Assembly (NCBI GenBank): GCA_030704615.1
Contig: CM060734.1
Coordinates: 31,018,042 to 31,082,041 of the forward strand
DNA: 64,000 nt
Source of the DNA: Takakia lepidozioides
Taxonomy: Eukaryota; Streptophyta; Takakiopsida; Takakiales; Takakiaceae
Direction of reading: 5' to 3'
Under the pieces are notes generated by a model. It was given only the letters and a program-made list of their open reading frames with translations. It was not told the origin of the DNA and did no database searches. Made by a program: the position numbers and the translations under genes. Below, piece by piece: positions 34,715-45,169 of the stretch; position 1 is the first letter of the stretch, and the number at the start of each line of letters is the position of its first letter.

Positions 34715-36514
34715 TCACATTCTTCTTGGGAATTTCAGTGCCGAAATAGCCCAGTGTGCACCTTCATAATATGGCCATTTTAAATTAAAAAACCGTAAGG
34801 CGACATCCAATGGCATGTTGTACCGGTTGTACTCGTATCCCGTGGGCATATTGTCTTGCAACCCAAACAACTCGTAGAAACGTCGATGGATTGGTCCACG
34901 GCAGTCAGGGCATTGGCTGGCTCGCATGGCTGCCGATATGAGACATGCGGGGTGGAACAAATGGCCACATGAACCAAGCATATAGCCTCCCTCCGGTCCG
35001 TAAGGGTTTAGGCACATTGTGCACACCGTACCATCTGTTACCCATGACGCTGGATTGCTCCGTGGTATCCACGTCCGTTTATCCTCATGAATGTTGGATG
35101 ACATCCTCGGCCTGCTGTCCCACTCCTCCTCTACTTCCAAATCCTAGTTTATGCTCTTATTGGTATCGGAAATTGTATGCACACAGTGCTCAAACATGGC
35201 ATCCACATCACCCCATGTGGTGAATCCAGTATACTTCGACGTAAATACATCACACACAGTGTCGTGCCTTTGCAAATTAGCATAGATGTTATCTACGCTT
35301 CGATTCGACAAATGTGCTGCACGTTGGAGGGAGGACAACGCTTCTTCTATCTGTGTTTCCCGCGATGCTAGATGACCTGCTCATGTCACCCAATTCCGCC
35401 AATTCCCCTTCAACCATGGCCACGATCGGATTTGCATGGCATTTGAGTACCGATATACAACAGCCCTAGCTTGTTCGCATTCCCCCACAAACTGCTCTAA
35501 TTCCTGTTCCTGGGCCGATGTAATTTGCACGGCTGAACATTCCCCAGTTTCCACTACGGGGTCCTTCCATTTTCTTGCCCTCTCCGCCGCAAGTCTTTCA
35601 TCCTCAACCCTCGCCGGGTCTAGTTCAGGCGTTTGCACTTCATTCCCATGCCCGATTGAGTCAACCCCGTCGATGACGCGGTCAATGTCTATTGGTGGCA
35701 TATTCAAACGCGTCACTATGTCTTGCTCGTTGGTGATTGGCCTCGAGTCCTGAAGCACACCGTGTACGCTGTCGAGAGTCCCCAACCCCATTCTTTCCAG
35801 CAACTTCACTATTTGCCACCGTTGCAAATAAACAATGTCCTGCAGGTCCTTGATGTGTTGTTCATGTGTGGGCAACTGTTCCTCCAACGGAGAGCGTACC
35901 TCGCCTCCCTCCACCTCAGACGTTGAAGGCCCGGCTACGAAGATCTGTTGTGGAGTATAATCTAGAGGTTGGTCTGTCTTTCCTCCTTCTTCCACCTCGT
36001 CGAACCGTATGATGTCCTGCCCCTGACATATATACAAGTCTGGGATATCAGAGAACATGTATAGTCTAGTACGCTGTCTCGCAGTGGCAGTTTGCCAATC
36101 CACTGGTCGCAATAAAATCAACTCTGTGTACAACATGGCCGCAAATAAATATGGGACCTTGTTGTTGACGAGCGGTTGACCCCACAATGTTGTATGTACC
36201 TCCTCTGCACTGTGGCGGAAATGCGGGTTGGCGCAGGAATGCAAGCTAGCTTGATTTTGTTTGGTTTGTGGATCATGTCTATCTCTGGGCCACAAACGAT
36301 TTATGTGACATCAGTACACAAATTTCCTACAGTCACCAAGCGACCACCGCTGCCCCAACCTCCAAACTTCCCAACCTGGTTCCGCAAGAATGTTGGGGTC
36401 ATTGTATATGTCCCAACAAAGTTCGCGCCTGGCCTCTTTTGGCTTTTTTTTGGAAGGTCCAGGTTCATTATCGTCATCCCTGGGATGACCTCCTCTGTCT
36501 TCCTCCTCCGCCAT
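34715..36514 (-). pseudogene. RING-H2 protein gene borne by the hAT element, three premature stops
   Basis: One continuous minus-strand frame of about 600 codons starts MAEEEDRGGHPRDDDNEPGP at 36514 and ends KFPRRM at 34715. It is interrupted only by TGA (36311-36313), TGA (35381-35383) and TAG (35144-35146). The N-terminus is acidic/basic with a KKKPKEARR patch. The middle has a long predicted coiled region (PTHEQHIKDLQDIVYLQRWQ). The last 110 residues hold a RING-H2 finger: C-x2-C, C-x-H, H-x2-C and C-x2-C at about 35023-34903 (CTMC, CGHLFHPAC, CPDC). RING-H2 proteins are usually E3 ubiquitin ligases. The stops all fit single C-to-T or G-to-A changes. No other domain is recognised. Confidence 0.65.
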
Positions 36515-36934
36515 TTATGGCTCTGGCTTACCCTTACTCGACAAGTGTTTGCTAAGAAAAATACTCTCCCAACCCTCCTAAATCGTACCTAATCCTACTC
36601 CCTAATAAATCCTCCCCAAGTATTAGAGGCACGTGTCACTCCCTCCGTAGTTCTAAGTGATATGACGCAATGTGCAATGAAAAAAACGTGGGTGCCAGAG
36701 AAGGGCTTCCCGGGAGGTACTCAACATCGATTTCGTAGAAACCAACGGCCCAAAATACCCCCCACCCAACCAATAGCATCCCTCTTCACTTGGACTCATT
36801 GACAAAGAATGCAACATCCTATCACCCACCAAGTCCTGGTGTGGAGAAAAGTGAGGGAGAGAATGGCCTCCAAGGCCTTATAAGCCCCCCCTCCACATTC
36901 GGGGCGCGCGTTGTCATCATGACTGCGCACGCTA

Positions 36935-38085
36935 GTAATAGCTGCGACCGCCAGCAGGGGGTGGTCGCATTATTTTTCTTTTCTTTACCAGGTGCGACCA
37001 CTAGCAGAGGGGTGGTCACAGAATTTTTATTTTTTTTAATAGGTGCAACCACCAGCAGGGGGGTGGTCGCACATTTTTAAAAAAAAAATAGGTGCAACCA
37101 CCAGCAGGGAGGTGGTCGCATAATTTTTCTTTTTTTTAATAGGCGCGACCATCAGCAGGAGGGTGGTCGCAGAAATTTTGTTTAAAACAAATAGGTGCGA
37201 CCCCCACCTGCTGGTGGTCGCACTATTTTCCTTTTCTTTAATAGATGCGACCACCAGCAGGGTGGTCGTAGGGGGGTGGTCGCATAATTTTCTGATTTTT
37301 TAATATCTACCAACAGTCAGTAGCTCAGTTGGTTAAGTGCACTGGGTGCGACCCGGACGATTCTGGGCCAAATCTTGCTACTTGATGGGTGTGGTATGGT
37401 TCGTGTGTGGTGCCCCATTCCTACGCCTCATGGCGCATAAATGAAAGAGGTTATTTTCTCCTCTCACTACTAAGGGGGCCTGATTTGTGAGCTGTCGCTC
37501 CCAGGTGTTTCCCCAAAAAAAAAAAAAATGCGACCACCAGCAGGGGGGTGATCGCACCAATTTTTTTAGGGGCGACCACCAGCAAGGGGGTGGTCGCAGA
37601 ATTTTCTATTTTTAAATAGCTGCGACCACCAGCAGGGGGGTGGTCGGACCATTTTTCTTTTTGTTAAATAGGTGTGAATAATATGTAGAGCAGTTTCATT
37701 CAGGCCCTGATTCTAGAATGGTCCAGGAATTACTGTGGCCCAGGAATTAGAGTGGGGCGCCTATGTAGGAAGACCACGTGTATTAAAGAATGAGATGAGG
37801 GGTCCAAAAAAAGAATGGAGGAATTGGCTAAATTTAGAATAGAAAGTCTTGTAGGGTTGACATGTGTCCAGGGCCTTCTAGAAGGCTCCCAGGGTCGGCG
37901 GGCTTCTAGAAGGGTCCCACCGCCCTGAGAGGCTATATAAGGGAACCCCCCTCTTACTACGTACTAACTTACTACCTATTAAATCAGTAAATAGATGCGA
38001 CTACCAGCAGGGGGGTGGTCGCAACATTTTTCTTTTATTTTAACAGTTGCGACGACCGCTACTGGTGGTCGCATAATTATTATTT
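36935..38085. repeat. Hairpin array B2, split by a SINE and unique DNA
   Basis: Units of GCGACCACCAGCAGGGGGGTGGTCGCA type run from 36935 to 37310, then resume at 37525-37670 and 37990-38080. The SINE at 37313-37528 sits inside the array. DNA at 37675-37985 is a separate insert with no gene. Confidence 0.85.
37313..37528 (+). mobile_element. tRNA-derived SINE, copy 1
   Basis: It has the Pol III A box TAGCTCAGTTGG (37321-37332). The 3' part matches the 53029-53238 copy: CATAAATGAAAG, CCTGATTTGTGAGCTG and CGCTCCCAGGTGTTTCC, followed by a run of 14 A. The B box is degenerate. Confidence 0.8.
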
Positions 38086-38411
38086 TCCACCAGGAGGTTG
38101 GTCCCCTTGCACCTGTATGTATGTTTGGAGAGGCAGATGAAAAGCACATGTATCGACTCCCCATGAATTTGTGAAGGGGAAGATGAATGTTGGGAGCTGC
38201 ACCTAGCCTTTGTAGCTTTCGAAACCATAATAGGAAATCAACAATGTAAAGGTAATGACGAAACACAAACACACGCACAACCACCAAACCCTTTCTTGGG
38301 TACACATATTCCACCATTTTTATTTCCGTACACGTATGCATGTACCCAAACTGAAACATGGATATCCATGGAAACATACTACACATCATGTGACAGAAGT
38401 TATAGCTGTAC

Positions 38412-40475
38412 CTAGTTCCGTCTGGCACGACGATGATGGTATGATCTCACGCCTAGTACAAAATCTTCATCCCCACTCACTTCACCCCCGTTCCCACGAT
38501 CAGTGCTAGAATCATGATCTCCATCTGTTCTTTCGTTTCCAGAGGCAACTGGCCATTGGACCTGTAGTCGTCCTCGGAGTACGTTCAGTTGTCTCTCTGG
38601 TCGAGTTCCACTCCTATCATGAATACCATCTAGGGTATCAGGCCTATTCACAGGTCGGTCACCAACAAAAGGTTGCACAATTCTCTGCCGTTTCTGGGCT
38701 TGTCCCGGATTTCGTGGTGGCCTTGGAGCAGGTCTCGTATGAAGAAGACTACTTGCACGTATATCAGAGGGGCCGACATGTGAGGAAGGGCCATGAGATG
38801 GACCAGCGAGGGTCGAGGGAGCACGGTTCACATGCGGACGTCGTCGGGCCAGACGAAACGACAATGGCCGGTCGTCGTCATCTGATGGTTCGACTTGGAG
38901 AAGTCCCGCAGCAGAAGAAGCATCTCCCAGGATCGGAGTAGCGATGGAAGGAATTACATGAGGGGGAGAGAGACTAGATGGACCAACATAGGATGGACCG
39001 GCTTGAGAAAGAGAAACATGAGATGGAGCGGCATGAGATGAAGCACGGTTCACAGGGGCACAATGTCGATGAAGGAATGACAACGGCCGGTTGTCATCAT
39101 CCGACGATTCGACCTGCACATCTCCCGCAGTCCGTGGAACTCGTGGTGGGGGAGAGTTGACCTCAACTTCATTGTTGAGAGTGTGCTCCACTGGGGGAAG
39201 GGGGTCCACAATTGGGATGACACCATGTCGCAGTTCATCAACAACAAGGTTATCGAATGATGGATGCATTGCATCATCATCGTCATTAAATTCATGTGGG
39301 TCATGTGGAGGATTGCCCACATCATCGGACCCATCCCAACCGTTGGAGTCGGAGTCCCTCGCGGCGTCAATGTCATGATTGCTGCTAGATTGGACCTCTG
39401 AGGCAGATACTTCAGACAACAGATTCTTCTCGTACCATGCAGATGTGTCACTTGCTGTCCTCTCTCGCAGTAACCTACAATTCGTGTAGACATAAACCAA
39501 TTTGTCAGCCCTGGCAGGATTCAACCTGTTGTGAATCTTGTTGTGAACAAACGAGTAACTGCTCTAGTTCCGCTCACAGGACGAGGCAGAGTACACTTGA
39601 GCAAGAATACGCTTTGCAATGGGAGCTAACATTATTGCTTCAGCTCCAATCAGATCCCACCGTTCATGTGGCAACATGTTCATTGCTTTTGGATCTGGCA
39701 TGTCATGGAAAGGATTCTGGTGATCCGAGAAGCACTGGTACTCGGACAAAGCTTGCTCTACCATGTTCAAGGACGCGAGTTGCATGATGACCCGTACAAG
39801 CCCGACTTTGGCATCCACATCGTCTCTCAAATCCGTATTGTCTAGCAAGAATGGATTCAGCAAGGCCCCCGCATAATGCAAGTACGTGCGGAGATCGCGA
39901 TAACTTAGAGGTGTGTATGTGGACTTGGAATCGGACATGGCTTTGACAGCAGCCACAAACACAGGAAGCCTCGAGACATTGAACGAAATATTGGCCTCGT
40001 AAAAAAATTGGGCCCACTTCTTATCCAGAGTCCTCCTGTGCGACAAATTTAAGCCTTCTTGCATTGATTGTTGCCTCAATGGTCTGGTCCGTACAAGTGC
40101 TGGCATACAATCGGGTGTTGCTCCTGACCCACCGGCTTCTCCACGAACAGCAGACGCCTCGCAAGAATCCCCCTGGATACAACTCTGAGGGACATTTTGA
40201 TTCGAACCTGGAGTGTTTGGCTCAGAAGCCGCGGCCACATCAAGTGACAGTGGGATATTGCCTCCACATTGGGCAAAGTGGGCTTTCACTCGCATGGAGG
40301 CTTTTAGGCATAAACTAACCCCTGCATTCTTCCCATCTCTGTAGTCGAGGTGATATAACATGCGATCTTTGCGACCCGCCAGCTTCAATGCACAAAGATT
40401 GCATTGAACACCGTCTTTTTTGTGCGGGTCTACGGTGAACCAAATGATCCACTCCTCACTCATCCTCACACCCAA
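38412..40475 (-). pseudogene. hAT-type transposase-derived protein: BED finger and hATC dimerisation region, catalytic core missing
   Basis: hAT transposases cut and paste their element through an RNase H-fold core. The N-terminus has a BED-type finger (C25, C28, H42, C56 in CNLC...YHLDY...SLC). Residues ~165-200 match the start of the plant hAT DUF659 region (ISFNVSRLPVFVAAVKAM, SYRDLRT). It then jumps to the post-catalytic part (YLHYAGALLNPFLLDN) and the hATC domain (SSCERN-stop-SSYSFVHNKIHNRLN). The single TAG (39564-39566) replaces the invariant Trp of ERNWS. A 300-residue Pro/Ser/His-rich tail follows the hATC domain. The missing ~250 residues include the catalytic acids. It lies next to array B3 at the right end of the 14.2-kb element, so it is probably the remnant of its transposase gene. 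Confidence 0.8.
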
Positions 40476-40824
40476 ACCTTAACCACAGACTTAAGGTTGA
40501 ACGAAGAACACTAGTGTACTTGGTAGATTTGTCAAGAGCAATAGAAGTTAGAACAGAATGCGATGGCCCAACACTACGGCATCAATCCAAGTGGATCAAT
40601 GCACCATGTAGTATTGTGCTTTTCGACAATTTGCTGCAGTGGCTCTGGTGGAAGCCACAACAGCAAACGGTCCGCACCCTCCTCTTGGGCTTACACTCTT
40701 GCTCAAGGAATAGAGAACATTCACTCGCCACAAAAGTGTTTGCCACAAAAGAAGTGATGGGAATTGGGACCACCTTACACACCCTCCAACCTCCAAGCCT
40801 TACACACTTGACGAATCAGAATCC

Positions 40825-41345
40825 AATGCTGCGACCGTTCCAGGTCGCACAAGGAAGTCGCATGTTATTTTTAAAAAAAAAACCATTGCGACCACCATCA
40901 TGCTGGTGGTCGCAGTTATTAAAAAACAGAAAATTGCTGCGACCACCCCCATGCTCGTGGTCACATAGATTATTAAAATAAAATAAATAAAAATAAAAAT
41001 AAAATTGTTGCAACCACCCCCTACTGGTGGTCGCACTTATTAAAAAAACTGAAAAATGCTGCGACCATCCCCATGCTGGTGGTCGCAGATATTAAAAAAT
41101 AGAAAAATATTGTGACCACCCCCCTGATGGTGGTCGCACCTATTACAAATAAAATAAAAATTGTACGACCACCACTAGCGGTGGTCGCAACTGTTTAAGA
41201 AAAGAAAAAAATGCGACCACCCCTGCTGGTGGTCGCATCTATTTTTAAAAAACAAAAATGTTGCGACAACCCCTCTGCTGGTGGTCACAACTATTATAAA
41301 ATAAAGTAAATTCTGCGACCACCACCATTTGGAGGTTGCACCAAT
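40825..41345. repeat. Hairpin array B3
   Basis: About nine units with GCGACCACC, a short centre such as CCCATGCTG, and GGTGGTCGC, separated by A-rich spacers. Spacers here are A-rich where B1 and B2 are T-rich, so B3 is in the opposite orientation, as expected for subterminal arrays at the two ends of one element. Confidence 0.88.
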
Positions 41346-41561
41346 TTAACAATAATGATTTTATAAATATTGGCGGATGGAGTAATTTATAAAACAATTC
41401 ATTCACTTGCCAAGGTGTCGCCTGGAATACAACGTGTCCACCTATGTGGCATATTTTTCACCTAACTCATGTTTTACTGATTTTTCGGCAAGCTGACGTG
41501 ACGTTGGTCGCGTCAATGTCAGGTCCGACGTGACGTGACGTCACTGACGTATGCAACCCTG

Positions 41562-41569
41562 GTCAATTG
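41562..41569 (+). repeat. 8-bp target-site duplication, right copy
   Basis: GTCAATTG directly after the element end TGCAACCCTG and before GAAGCCGCAGC, which continues the interrupted PPR-leader sequence. Confidence 0.8.
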
Positions 41570-42262
41570 GAAGCCGCAGCAACAGCGACACAAATGATCA
41601 AATCAGGCACCTCAACCATGACCACAGCTTCTGGAAGAGGATTAAGAGAGGGAGTCCACATTGTCTATTCTGGCACTTCTGGGCATGTCAAGATGCTTTG
41701 TGAGGACAGACTGAATGAGGCTCTACAGACTTTAAACCAATGAGGAATTTCAGTAGATTTAGATAAGTATGTCTGTCTCTTGCTTAAGTGCATCAAGAGG
41801 AAAGGTCTGGAAGCTGGAAAGCAGGTGCATACTCACATTATGATCCAAAATGGACTCACGCCAACTGTTTTTCTCCTCAACACCCTTGTCAACCTGTATG
41901 TTAAGTGCAGGATCATCATGAATGCTCACCAAGTTTTCAACAAAATGCCTCAACTATCTTTGATCTCATGGAATACAATGTTGGAAGGATTTACCACGCG
42001 TGGGTGTTTGTGTTTGCAAAAGCGTGTGCAAGCCTGAGACCTCTGGAAAATGGGGGAAAGGGGGCACCTTCTTCAATAGCACAGCGGCTACAAGTGGGTA
42101 GATGGTCAACTAGAAACAGTAGCGGTAGCAGCACATTGATAGAACAAGGCACTAGCTAGGATCAATAGCTATAAGAAACCTGCATGGGTAGATGGTCAAC
42201 TAAAGGCAACAGCTGCAACGTCACAGTTGATAAAATCAGGCACCTCAACCAAGACCACAGCT
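41562..42262 (+). pseudogene. PPR gene 5' part after the hAT insertion
   Basis: Reads EAAATATQMIKSGTSTMTTA, REGVHIVYSGTSGHVKMLCE, a TGA, then DKYVCLLLKCIKRKGLEAGK and the PPR blocks QVHTHIMIQNGLTPTVFLLN and PQLSLISWNTMLEGF to about 42010. At 42060-42262 the leader unit repeats twice (YKKPAWVDGQLKATAATSQL). This is the N-terminal region of the PPR family seen in the CACTA elements, here on the plus strand. Confidence 0.75.
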
Positions 42263-42767
42263 CGACATTGACTACAATGTTATCCCCAACTTCAATAGCA
42301 TCAGCAAGTGTTACGGTATCCCCCCCAAACAGCCAAGCTTCCGGGTTCCCTTTGTCCTCCATGATTCCACGGGCTACAACCTTGTTTAGCGGTTCAATGG
42401 TCTTGAACTTCCACTCACCTACATGAGCCTTGTTCTTACAAGCACCCCAATTCAGATCCAAACAATAGACACAAGAGCAAGATAAATGTCGCATCTTCAG
42501 CATGGTACCGGACTGGGTGCTGTAACCATATATGCAATGCACAGATTGACTGCCCTTGATCCCCTTACAGTCCCAAGGCTCAGAGCAATCCACATCCCCA
42601 TCCCCTATGTCCCAAAATATCCTTAAGATATTTGTTGCAGCGCCAGGGTAGGACGAGGGTGCAGCACCCGAAGCCTCAGCACGTAAAAAAAAGACACAGT
42701 CATTTGCATTTTGCAGCTTGGAGCCGCGGGACTTAATTTGCTCACTTCTCAGCTTTTGCTTTGGCAT
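42263..42767 (-). pseudogene. Cysteine-rich ORF of unknown family
   Basis: The minus strand from 42767 reads MPKQKLRSEQIKSRGSKLQN and continues open to about 42263, beyond which it runs into antisense PPR sequence. A central block has SQSVHCIYGY, LKMRHLSCSCVYCLDLNWGA and CKNKAHVGEWKFKTIEPLN. The C-x-C-x2-C-(x)n-C spacing suggests metal binding. Similar Cys-rich tails occur in ORFs of some DNA transposons, but I cannot name the family. Only the 3' boundary is clearly truncated. Confidence 0.5.
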
Positions 42768-42881
42768 TGCTCCAGCCCCATCATGCTCACCCTTCCCGTG
42801 ACCTTGTGCATTTATTGACGGTATTAGGTCCTCATACCTCGATAATAGGGTCTGTTTCTCCTGGTCCAGGATGCAGAATGA

Positions 42882-42903
42882 GGTATTTCGGCGCCGTTAT
42901 TCC
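42882..42903. repeat. TTTCGGCGCCGAAA-type palindrome
   Basis: GGTATTTCGGCGCCGTTATT lies between two minus-strand ORFs. It is one of at least seven copies of this palindrome between 32.6 and 44.7 kb. Confidence 0.7.
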
Positions 42904-43240
42904 ACGTCACGACTGTAAAACATTGTGTAGGACAGGAAAGAGACAGAAACTTGTAGCCCTCACAAGCCATTGTACTGACAGGGTAATATATTTAGGGTCA
43001 GACGACAGTTGAACTTGCAAACCCCATTCAACACAACATCAACCCCACATTGACATGACAGAAAATTACCATACACGCTCGTAATACAAACATCAGGAAA
43101 CTAGAAGTTTTCATTTTGTACAGCGACAACTCCGAGCTTCCATCATCAGAAATGGACCACTGCAGCATAAGAAACTTGTGGAACTACCATAACCCGGAGC
43201 CTGTGCCCTCCAATCACCCTCCACAATGATCCTTAACGCT

Positions 43241-43867
43241 CTATGCTGCTGCGTTAATATCCACAACACGAACCACCGAGTCATCGAACCACAGGTCCAG
43301 AATTAGGAGTGGCGCGATAGTCGTCCACTGCGCATTGCCGTTTTTTGGATTAAGATGGCGCACATAAAGATACAAGATATCTATAGAGGTCACGTTCGTG
43401 AAAACATGCAGATATTGGAGGCCAGGTGGGACCTCCTCCACAACGTCGTGAAATGCGCAAACATCCAGGACAAACCTGTACCGATTCTCCCTTAGTATCA
43501 ACAATATATTCCCTGGCCCAGAAGAGTGACTGAGCAACTCAAGAGCCCTATCCGGGAGCAAATATTGTGGAGGTGCAGTATAGTTATGGTAGTAAGAGCT
43601 CCAGAACTGGCCGCAACAACATCTCATGATGAAGAGACGAACACTCCGTCTTCCAGGTCTATCTCGCACAACAAGTATCCACTGTTGTCCACTGGCACGC
43701 CTCACCTAAACAGAATCCCACAGAAGTGCTCGGAAACTCGTCATCCTGCGTGTACCTTCACTGAAGTCCAACTCCACCATAATGTCTCCTATCTCCGGCT
43801 CACGCAATTGCGAACCTGGAATCCCGCTCCGTCGAATGCAGGTGGCATTTTCATAGGGCGGCATTGA
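43241..43867 (-). pseudogene. Unknown element-borne ORF with one TAG
   Basis: A minus-strand frame of about 208 codons begins MPPYENATCIRRSGIPGSQL at 43867 and ends VRVVDINAAA at 43241. Its only break is a TAG at 43706-43708 (DSV-stop-VRRASGQQW), which could be a changed CAG. Hydrophobic beta-rich segments (NILLILRENRYRFVLDVCAF) suggest a folded domain. The family is unknown. Confidence 0.5.
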
Positions 43868-43919
43868 GGAAGTGTGTGCCCACCGGGAATGGAGAGGGAC
43901 AAGTAATCACTGTAGTGTT

Positions 43920-44505
43920 TCAACACGGATATGCAAACATTGAGAACCCACTACGGAACACCCTCTGACGTGATCTTCTCTGGGGCAATGGCAATACGTG
44001 CCCCCATTGGCCGGCAATGGCTATCCACACAGCCGATCGAAAATGACTGTCTAGACCATACGTCCACAAAGGGGCTAGACAGAGAAGGTGCCACGACATT
44101 ACGGGATGAAATGGTGCTAGAACCACCGGCGTCCCGGCTCGGACCTCCGCATTACGGCACTGAAAATAGCACGTCGGCATGAAAACTGTATGGTGCCAGC
44201 GGAGTCGGGCACGATTTGCATACTCGGACTTCGGGATTTCTGTGACGAAATAGCAAAAATACACCGTCTTAGCGAAATAAAAACTAATGGGAGTAAAGTT
44301 CGAACGTATGTTGTGCAGTTCTTGAGCAAGAAAACAATGAAAATTGATTATCCACCTTGGCACGCGGATGATATTGAGGCGTGGTTTTTTCATCCTGGCG
44401 GAGCGCGATATAGACGTTGCAGGATCGTATACAATACAGACATTCATGGCCAATACAGCCAACTTCGACCGTGCTATTTCGGCGCCGAAATTCCCTTTTG
44501 AAATG
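43920..44505. other. Region with overlapping open frames on both strands, strand undecided
   Basis: The minus frame 44462-43920 and the plus frame 44190-44501 overlap. The plus frame (IHRLSEIKTNGSKVRTYVVQ, ending CYFGAEIPF at the palindrome) looks slightly more protein-like. Neither has a recognised domain. Confidence 0.3.
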
Positions 44506-44625
44506 TGATATACTGGCGTATTTTATGGCGCAGAGCGGGCTATTTCGGCGCCGAAATCCAAGTGGAATGTGCTGAAGTGCCTTGTGCTGAAGGCTTCCAC
44601 CGTGCTATTTCGGTGCCGTAATTCC
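44473..44625. repeat. Three TTTCGGCGCCGAAA palindromes at 65-bp spacing
   Basis: Copies start at 44473, 44538 and 44603, exactly 65 bp apart. The first two have a perfect 14-bp core palindrome inside GCTATTTCGGCGCCGAAAT. They sit just upstream of the plus-strand ORF at 44658. Confidence 0.85.
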
Positions 44626-44657
44626 TACGTGAGGCCGCTAGCATCCGTTGGGAGGAT

Positions 44658-45113
44658 ATGAATGAGAGGTACTGGGTGCCTCGTCGGGATGAAGGGCCAT
44701 TTCCTCCAGAGTTGCGCAGAGACCCCCAGCAGGAGGAGGTGTTGGACAATTTCAAGGCTGCCATCACGAATGTTGTAAAGTATTGGCAGTACACATGGCG
44801 TGACCAAGTTGCCCTTATTCCAGGGGTGTTCTTGTCACTTCCAAACATATTGGATTTAATTGAAAAATTGCATGAAGCCGTAGCAAGAGCGACAAACCCG
44901 GCTCTGGCAAATGTGGAAGAGAGTCAGCACTCGCCTAGAACGCTACGCATGATGGCAAGGGTGGACCACACAACACTGGGTCCCTCTTTGCCCACTCGAG
45001 CCCAGGCTCGAGCTCTCCGTACTGGTGGAGACACGTCCTCTACACCCGGAGCATCTTCATCAACATCTGGAGATAACGACAACGAAGTAATAAATCTAGA
45101 TGAAGATGACTAG
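44658..45113 (+). CDS. Hypothetical element-borne protein, 151 aa
   Basis: An uninterrupted frame begins MNERYWVPRRDEGPFPPELR and ends DNDNEVINLDEDD. The first 90 residues look folded and helical (QEEVLDNFKAAITNVVKYWQ, SLPNILDLIEKLHEAVARAT). The last 50 are Ser/Thr-rich and acidic. Upstream the frame stays open to a TAA at the third palindrome (REAASIRWED precedes the ATG), so the true start may be earlier. It is followed immediately by the 120-bp repeat array. The function is unknown. Confidence 0.5.
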   Translation: MNERYWVPRRDEGPFPPELRRDPQQEEVLDNFKAAITNVVKYWQYTWRDQVALIPGVFLSLPNILDLIEKLHEAVARATNPALANVEESQHSPRTLRMMARVDHTTLGPSLPTRAQARALRTGGDTSSTPGASSSTSGDNDNEVINLDEDD

Positions 45114-45169
45114 AAAGGCTAGAAACGTAGGGAGTAGGCCAAAGGTCTCGGGTTGCGAAAACTTAAATG

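Larger units (their letters stand above)
27355..41561. mobile_element. Giant hAT-type element (14.2 kb) with several genes
   Basis: The ends are CCTAGTTGCAAATTTGG (left) and, reverse-complemented, CAGGGTTGCATACGTC (right). They lie inside an exact 8-bp duplication, the hAT signature. Subterminal DNA at both ends is rich in GACGTGACGT and GTCACGTC motifs. Inside are five decayed genes (28379-29760 +, 30950-32640 -, 32835-33795 +, 34715-36514 -, 38412-40475 -), palindrome arrays and a SINE. A sequence matching the right end also lies near 30845-30930, so the element may be composite. No catalytic hAT domain is visible. Confidence 0.75.

Noticed and set aside
27355-41561. MULE with a 9-10 bp duplication
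   Set aside because: A 9- or 10-bp reading of the flanks is possible (GGTCAATTG). The 8-bp reading gives hAT-type CAGGGTTGCA ends and fits the BED/hATC gene inside.
28379-45113. Integrated giant-virus or polinton-like DNA
   Set aside because: The many unknown ORFs raised this idea. No capsid, packaging ATPase, protein-primed polymerase or viral integrase is visible, and one gene is spliced.
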